The translations under genes and the position numbers were made by a program. Shown piece by piece: positions 5,445 to 7,691 of a DNA stretch of 7,691 nt. Within the stretch, counting starts at the first letter, position 1. Every line of letters starts with the position of its first letter. The stretch is taken from the NCBI GenBank assembly GCA_029287335.1, contig JARFRI010000385.1, forward strand, positions 1 to 7,691, read 5' to 3'. This DNA is from Phycisphaera sp. Lineage in GTDB: Bacteria > Planctomycetota > Phycisphaerae > Phycisphaerales > Phycisphaeraceae. The notes below the pieces were generated by a model that saw only the letters and a list, made by a program, of their open reading frames with translations, had not been told where the DNA came from and did not search any database.

Positions 5445-5912
5445 TTACGCGTACCCACCCGAGCCGCGGGTCCGTGTGCCGTACAGGTATTCTTGCAGGT
5501 AGTGGATCTCGGCCTGTTGGTTGTCCATGGCCCAGGCGTTGGCGTCGCCGATGGAGACGACGCCGACGGCTTTGCCTTCCTCGTCGACAACGGGGAGGTG
5601 GCGGACGCGTTTGTCGCGGAAGGTCAGCCGGGCCTGTTCGACGGTGGTGTCGGGCCGACAACAGGCGACCTCGGTGGTCATGACCTGGCCCACGGCGACC
5701 TTCTCGGGGTCTTTCTTCTCGCCGATGATCCGTTGGAGGATGTCGCGCTCGGTGAAGATCCCCGCGAGTTGGTCGCACTCGGGATCGACGACGAGCAGCG
5801 CACCGATGCGGTGTTTGTTCATCAGGTTGGCGGCTTCCATCACCGTGGCGGTCGGGGCGATGGAGAGGAGGGTTTGCGATTTCTTGGCCAAGAGTTCGGC
5901 AACGGTGGACAT
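5445..5912 (-). CDS. Two-CBS-domain protein
   Basis: A 155-residue protein made of a tandem CBS pair. CBS1 spans about residues 8-62, with IGALLVVD and GIFTERDILQRII. CBS2 spans about 75-126, with VMTTEVACCRPDTTVEQA, HLPVVDEEGKAVGVVSIGDAN. A short C-terminal helix follows (EIHYLQEYLYG). Such stand-alone pairs form a Bateman module that in other proteins binds adenine nucleotides or related ligands; the ligand and target here are unknown. I chose the ATG at 5912-5910 because GGAG precedes it by 6 bases and the family begins just before the first CBS domain. A longer in-frame start at 5993 would add 27 unrelated residues and overlap the sulfatase end. It is likely cytoplasmic and sits between the sulfatase and kinase genes. 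Confidence 0.88.
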   Translation of the reverse strand: MSTVAELLAKKSQTLLSIAPTATVMEAANLMNKHRIGALLVVDPECDQLAGIFTERDILQRIIGEKKDPEKVAVGQVMTTEVACCRPDTTVEQARLTFRDKRVRHLPVVDEEGKAVGVVSIGDANAWAMDNQQAEIHYLQEYLYGTRTRGSGGYA

Positions 5913-5976
5913 GGCAGGCTCCGAGTGGATAAGGCGATACGTATAACGTACCACGTTGCGCGAAGATTCCAAGTGT
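5913..5976 (-). promoter_or_regulatory. Short gap between sulfatase and CBS genes with a small palindrome
   Basis: A 64-base gap containing the palindrome AACGTACCACGTT (5946-5958), an AT-rich patch (ATACGTATAACGTA, 5938-5951) and a minus-strand TTGGAA (5972-5967) that could be a -35. A weak promoter for the CBS gene is possible; no terminator is visible after the sulfatase, so read-through is equally possible. Confidence 0.25.
5919..5922 (-). promoter_or_regulatory. Shine-Dalgarno site that sets the CBS gene start
   Basis: Minus-strand GGAG, 6 bases before the ATG at 5912-5910. It decides against the longer reading from 5993. Confidence 0.6.
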
Positions 5977-7413
5977 TTATGGATTTTTGCCATGTGGCCG
6001 GACGCCGCTGCCCTGACGTTTGGTGATCGTGTCGCCTAGCTCGGCCCGGGCCAACTCGACAATTTCCATCATTCGCTCGACGACTTCGGGATGCTGGTCG
6101 GCGAGGTTGTTGGACTCGCCGATGTCGTCTTTGAGGTTGTAAAGGGATAGGCCGATCTTCGGGAAGTCCTGCTTGCCGGGGTGGCCGTCCTTGCCTTGGG
6201 TGACGACGCGTCGCCACTTGTGCGGGAGGTGGAGCTTCCAGTCGCCGACGCGGACGGCCTGGAGTTGGCCGCCGTAGTAGTAATAGAACTTCTCGTAGGG
6301 GGTTTGGTCGGTCTTGCCTTTCAGGATTGGCAGGATGTTGTGTCCGTCGAGTTTGAGCTTGGGTAGCTCGGCCCCGGTCACTGCTACGATGGTGGGGAGG
6401 ATGTCCATGGTGCTAGTCATGGCATTGGATTCCTGTCCGGCGGGGAAGGTGCCGGGCATGGAGAAGATGCCGGGGACGCGGACGCCGCCTTCGAAGGCCG
6501 TGCCCTTGTCGCCGCGCAGTGGGCCGGTCTCGCCGGCTTCGTTGCCGAACTTCTGCCATGGCCCGTTGTCGCTGGCAAAGATGACCAGCGTGTTCTCGCG
6601 CAGGCCGAGTTGGTCGAGTTTGTTGACGACCTGGCCGACCGAGTCATCGATCTCGGCGATCATGTCGGCGTACAGTCCGTTGCCCGTCGAGCCCTTGAAC
6701 TTCTCGCTCGCGGCGATGGGCACGTGCGGGTGCGAGTAGGCGAGGTACAAGAGGAACGGCCCATCTTTCTTGCGATCGATGAAGTCGAGGGCCCGCTTGG
6801 TGTATCGCGGGGTCAATGAGTCCTGACGCGGGTTGGTCTCGGTGGTCTCGGTGCCCTCGATGACGGGCAGGGGTGGCCAGTTTGGGTTGCCGATGACGCC
6901 GCGGTCCTGGTCGCCGTAGTGCCAGGGCCACATGTCATTGGAGTAGGGCAGGCCGAAGTATTCGTCGAAGCCGTGGCTGGTCGGCAGGGCGTGTGGCGTG
7001 TGCCCGAGGTGCCATTTGCCGATCGCGGCGGTGGCGTAGCCCAGGGGTTTGACCAGTTCAGCGATGGTGGTTTCGTCCGGGTGCAGCCCATGCTTGGAGC
7101 TAGGCCCTAGTGCGCCGCGGATGCTGACACGCTGGGCGTAGCAGCCGGTGATCAGCGACGATCGGCTGGCGGAGCACACGGCCTCGCTGACATAAAAACT
7201 CGTGAAGCGCATCCCGCTGGCGGCGAGTTTGTCGAGGTTGGGCGTCGTGCAGATCGTCGAGTCGTATGAAGAGAGGTCGGCGTAGCCCATGTCGTCGGTG
7301 AAGAGGATGACGACGTTGGGGGGCGTGTATGTTTCCGTTTGCGCGGGGGTGGCGCAACCGAGTTGGATCAGAAAACAAACGACGAAGAATGCGATGAATG
7401 AGAAGTGCTTCAT
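5977..7413 (-). CDS. Exported type I (formylglycine) sulfatase, arylsulfatase A-like
   Basis: A 478-residue sulfatase, normal length for the family. Visible active-site elements: the metal-binding Asp40-Asp41 (LFTDDMGYAD), the nucleophile motif Cys80-Ser-Ala-Ser-Arg84 followed by SSLITG, Lys133 and His135 (GKWHLG), His228 (SHPHVP), Asp282-Asn283 (SDNG) and Lys303 (GDKG). In this family the Cys is oxidised to formylglycine, which hydrolyses sulfate esters; in planctomycetes the usual substrates are sulfated polysaccharides, but the substrate here cannot be read from sequence. The N-terminus is an export signal (hydrophobic 4-19) ending LIQLGC; Cys20 could be lipidated, but the lipobox is imperfect (Gln at -3). 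The start has no Shine-Dalgarno site. No maturase, SusC/D-like or glycoside hydrolase gene is nearby. The CBS gene follows after 64 bases. Confidence 0.93.
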   Translation of the reverse strand: MKHFSFIAFFVVCFLIQLGCATPAQTETYTPPNVVILFTDDMGYADLSSYDSTICTTPNLDKLAASGMRFTSFYVSEAVCSASRSSLITGCYAQRVSIRGALGPSSKHGLHPDETTIAELVKPLGYATAAIGKWHLGHTPHALPTSHGFDEYFGLPYSNDMWPWHYGDQDRGVIGNPNWPPLPVIEGTETTETNPRQDSLTPRYTKRALDFIDRKKDGPFLLYLAYSHPHVPIAASEKFKGSTGNGLYADMIAEIDDSVGQVVNKLDQLGLRENTLVIFASDNGPWQKFGNEAGETGPLRGDKGTAFEGGVRVPGIFSMPGTFPAGQESNAMTSTMDILPTIVAVTGAELPKLKLDGHNILPILKGKTDQTPYEKFYYYYGGQLQAVRVGDWKLHLPHKWRRVVTQGKDGHPGKQDFPKIGLSLYNLKDDIGESNNLADQHPEVVERMMEIVELARAELGDTITKRQGSGVRPHGKNP

Positions 7414-7691
7414 AGGAACAGGATATCTGTAAATGGATCAAGCCCATGGTGAGGTGGATGCTTTTTGTCGTGTTTGAGTTGAATCCCAATGAGTTTTTAG
7501 TGCTGTGTACGAACTGCCGAGTCGATTATAATCTGCTAATCGGCACACAGCTTGCCTATGCAAGCTTTGTGGCACCCAATCATGGTCAACACAACGTCAT
7601 GGTGCTTCGCAACTTAACGCGGGATTGCGGAAACACAAAACCTCGGGCTCGGTGCGGTGAGCGATGATTATGTCGATCAACTGCTATACGC
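7414..7691. other. Non-coding region upstream of the sulfatase, up to the right edge
   Basis: These 278 bases are less GC-rich than the genes and show no convincing coding sequence. The sulfatase promoter should lie here. A palindromic ATTATAAT (7525-7532) offers a perfect -10 on either strand, about 112 bases before the sulfatase ATG, but without a good -35 (AAGCTG at spacer 17 on the minus strand). An imperfect palindrome lies at 7544-7571. A plus-strand ATG at 7664 could begin a gene that continues past the edge, but only nine codons are visible. Confidence 0.5.
7544..7571. repeat. Imperfect 12-base inverted repeat upstream of the sulfatase
   Basis: CACACAGCTTGC, a CTAT centre, then GCAAGCTTTGTG: 11 of 12 positions pair, including a perfect inner 7. 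There is no T-run on either side. It lies just upstream (for the sulfatase) of the candidate -10, so it could be an operator or an RNA hairpin. Confidence 0.5.

Noticed and set aside
5913..5993. Longer start for the CBS protein (27 extra residues)
   Set aside because: The extension overlaps the sulfatase 3' end and has no ribosome site, while the shorter start has GGAG at 6 bases and begins where CBS domains normally do.
5385..6026. 213-codon plus-strand frame across the CBS gene
   Set aside because: It is antisense to the CBS pair, runs through the REP-like repeat, and shows no recognisable domain.
7446..7667. 73-codon plus-strand frame upstream of the sulfatase
   Set aside because: No family resemblance, no ribosome site, and it spans the promoter-like palindromes.
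7587..7691. Minus-strand open frame entering from the right edge
   Set aside because: About 34 codons to a TGA near 7587, with no recognisable protein ending; too short to support a gene.

Overview
The window (high GC, genes packed on both strands) looks like chromosomal DNA from a planctomycete, perhaps of the Phycisphaerae group. The reasons are a type I sulfatase with an export signal, a protein resembling the planctomycete version of DUF2617, several lineage-type hypothetical proteins, and few clear Shine-Dalgarno sites. This placement is inference; there is no rRNA or marker gene to fix it.

Layout. 1-2103 (minus strand): a 644-residue HEAT-repeat protein followed by the start of a second gene that overlaps it by one base (TGATG) and runs off the left edge. 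2104-2393: a divergent intergenic region with a consensus TATAAT for the rightward gene. 2394-2936 (plus): a DUF2617-like protein closed by a textbook intrinsic terminator. 3038-3922 (plus): an unrecognised exported protein. 3948-4468: a compact cassette, a small GxxExxY (PD-(D/E)XK-like) gene enclosed by 54-base imperfect inverted repeats. 4477-7413 (minus): a sulfatase, a two-CBS-domain protein and an NtrB-like sensor histidine kinase, read in that order. 7414-7691: no convincing gene.

The most interesting object is the cassette at 3948-4468. Its arms are built from four CACRGAG heptamers each, in the same spacing. Within the 46-base core, every difference between the two arms falls at the fourth base of a heptamer or in the two-base spacers. 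The nuclease-like reading frame has an in-frame TAA in its conserved N-terminus, so this copy may be decaying or may restart at a GTG. The cassette fills almost the whole gap between two convergent genes, as expected of an inserted element. A separate REP-like 25-base inverted repeat lies between the CBS and kinase genes.

Working together: the sulfatase, CBS protein and kinase are codirectional with gaps of 64 and 101 bases and could be partly cotranscribed, but nothing in the sequence proves a shared pathway. No response regulator, sulfatase-maturing enzyme or transposase is present in the window.
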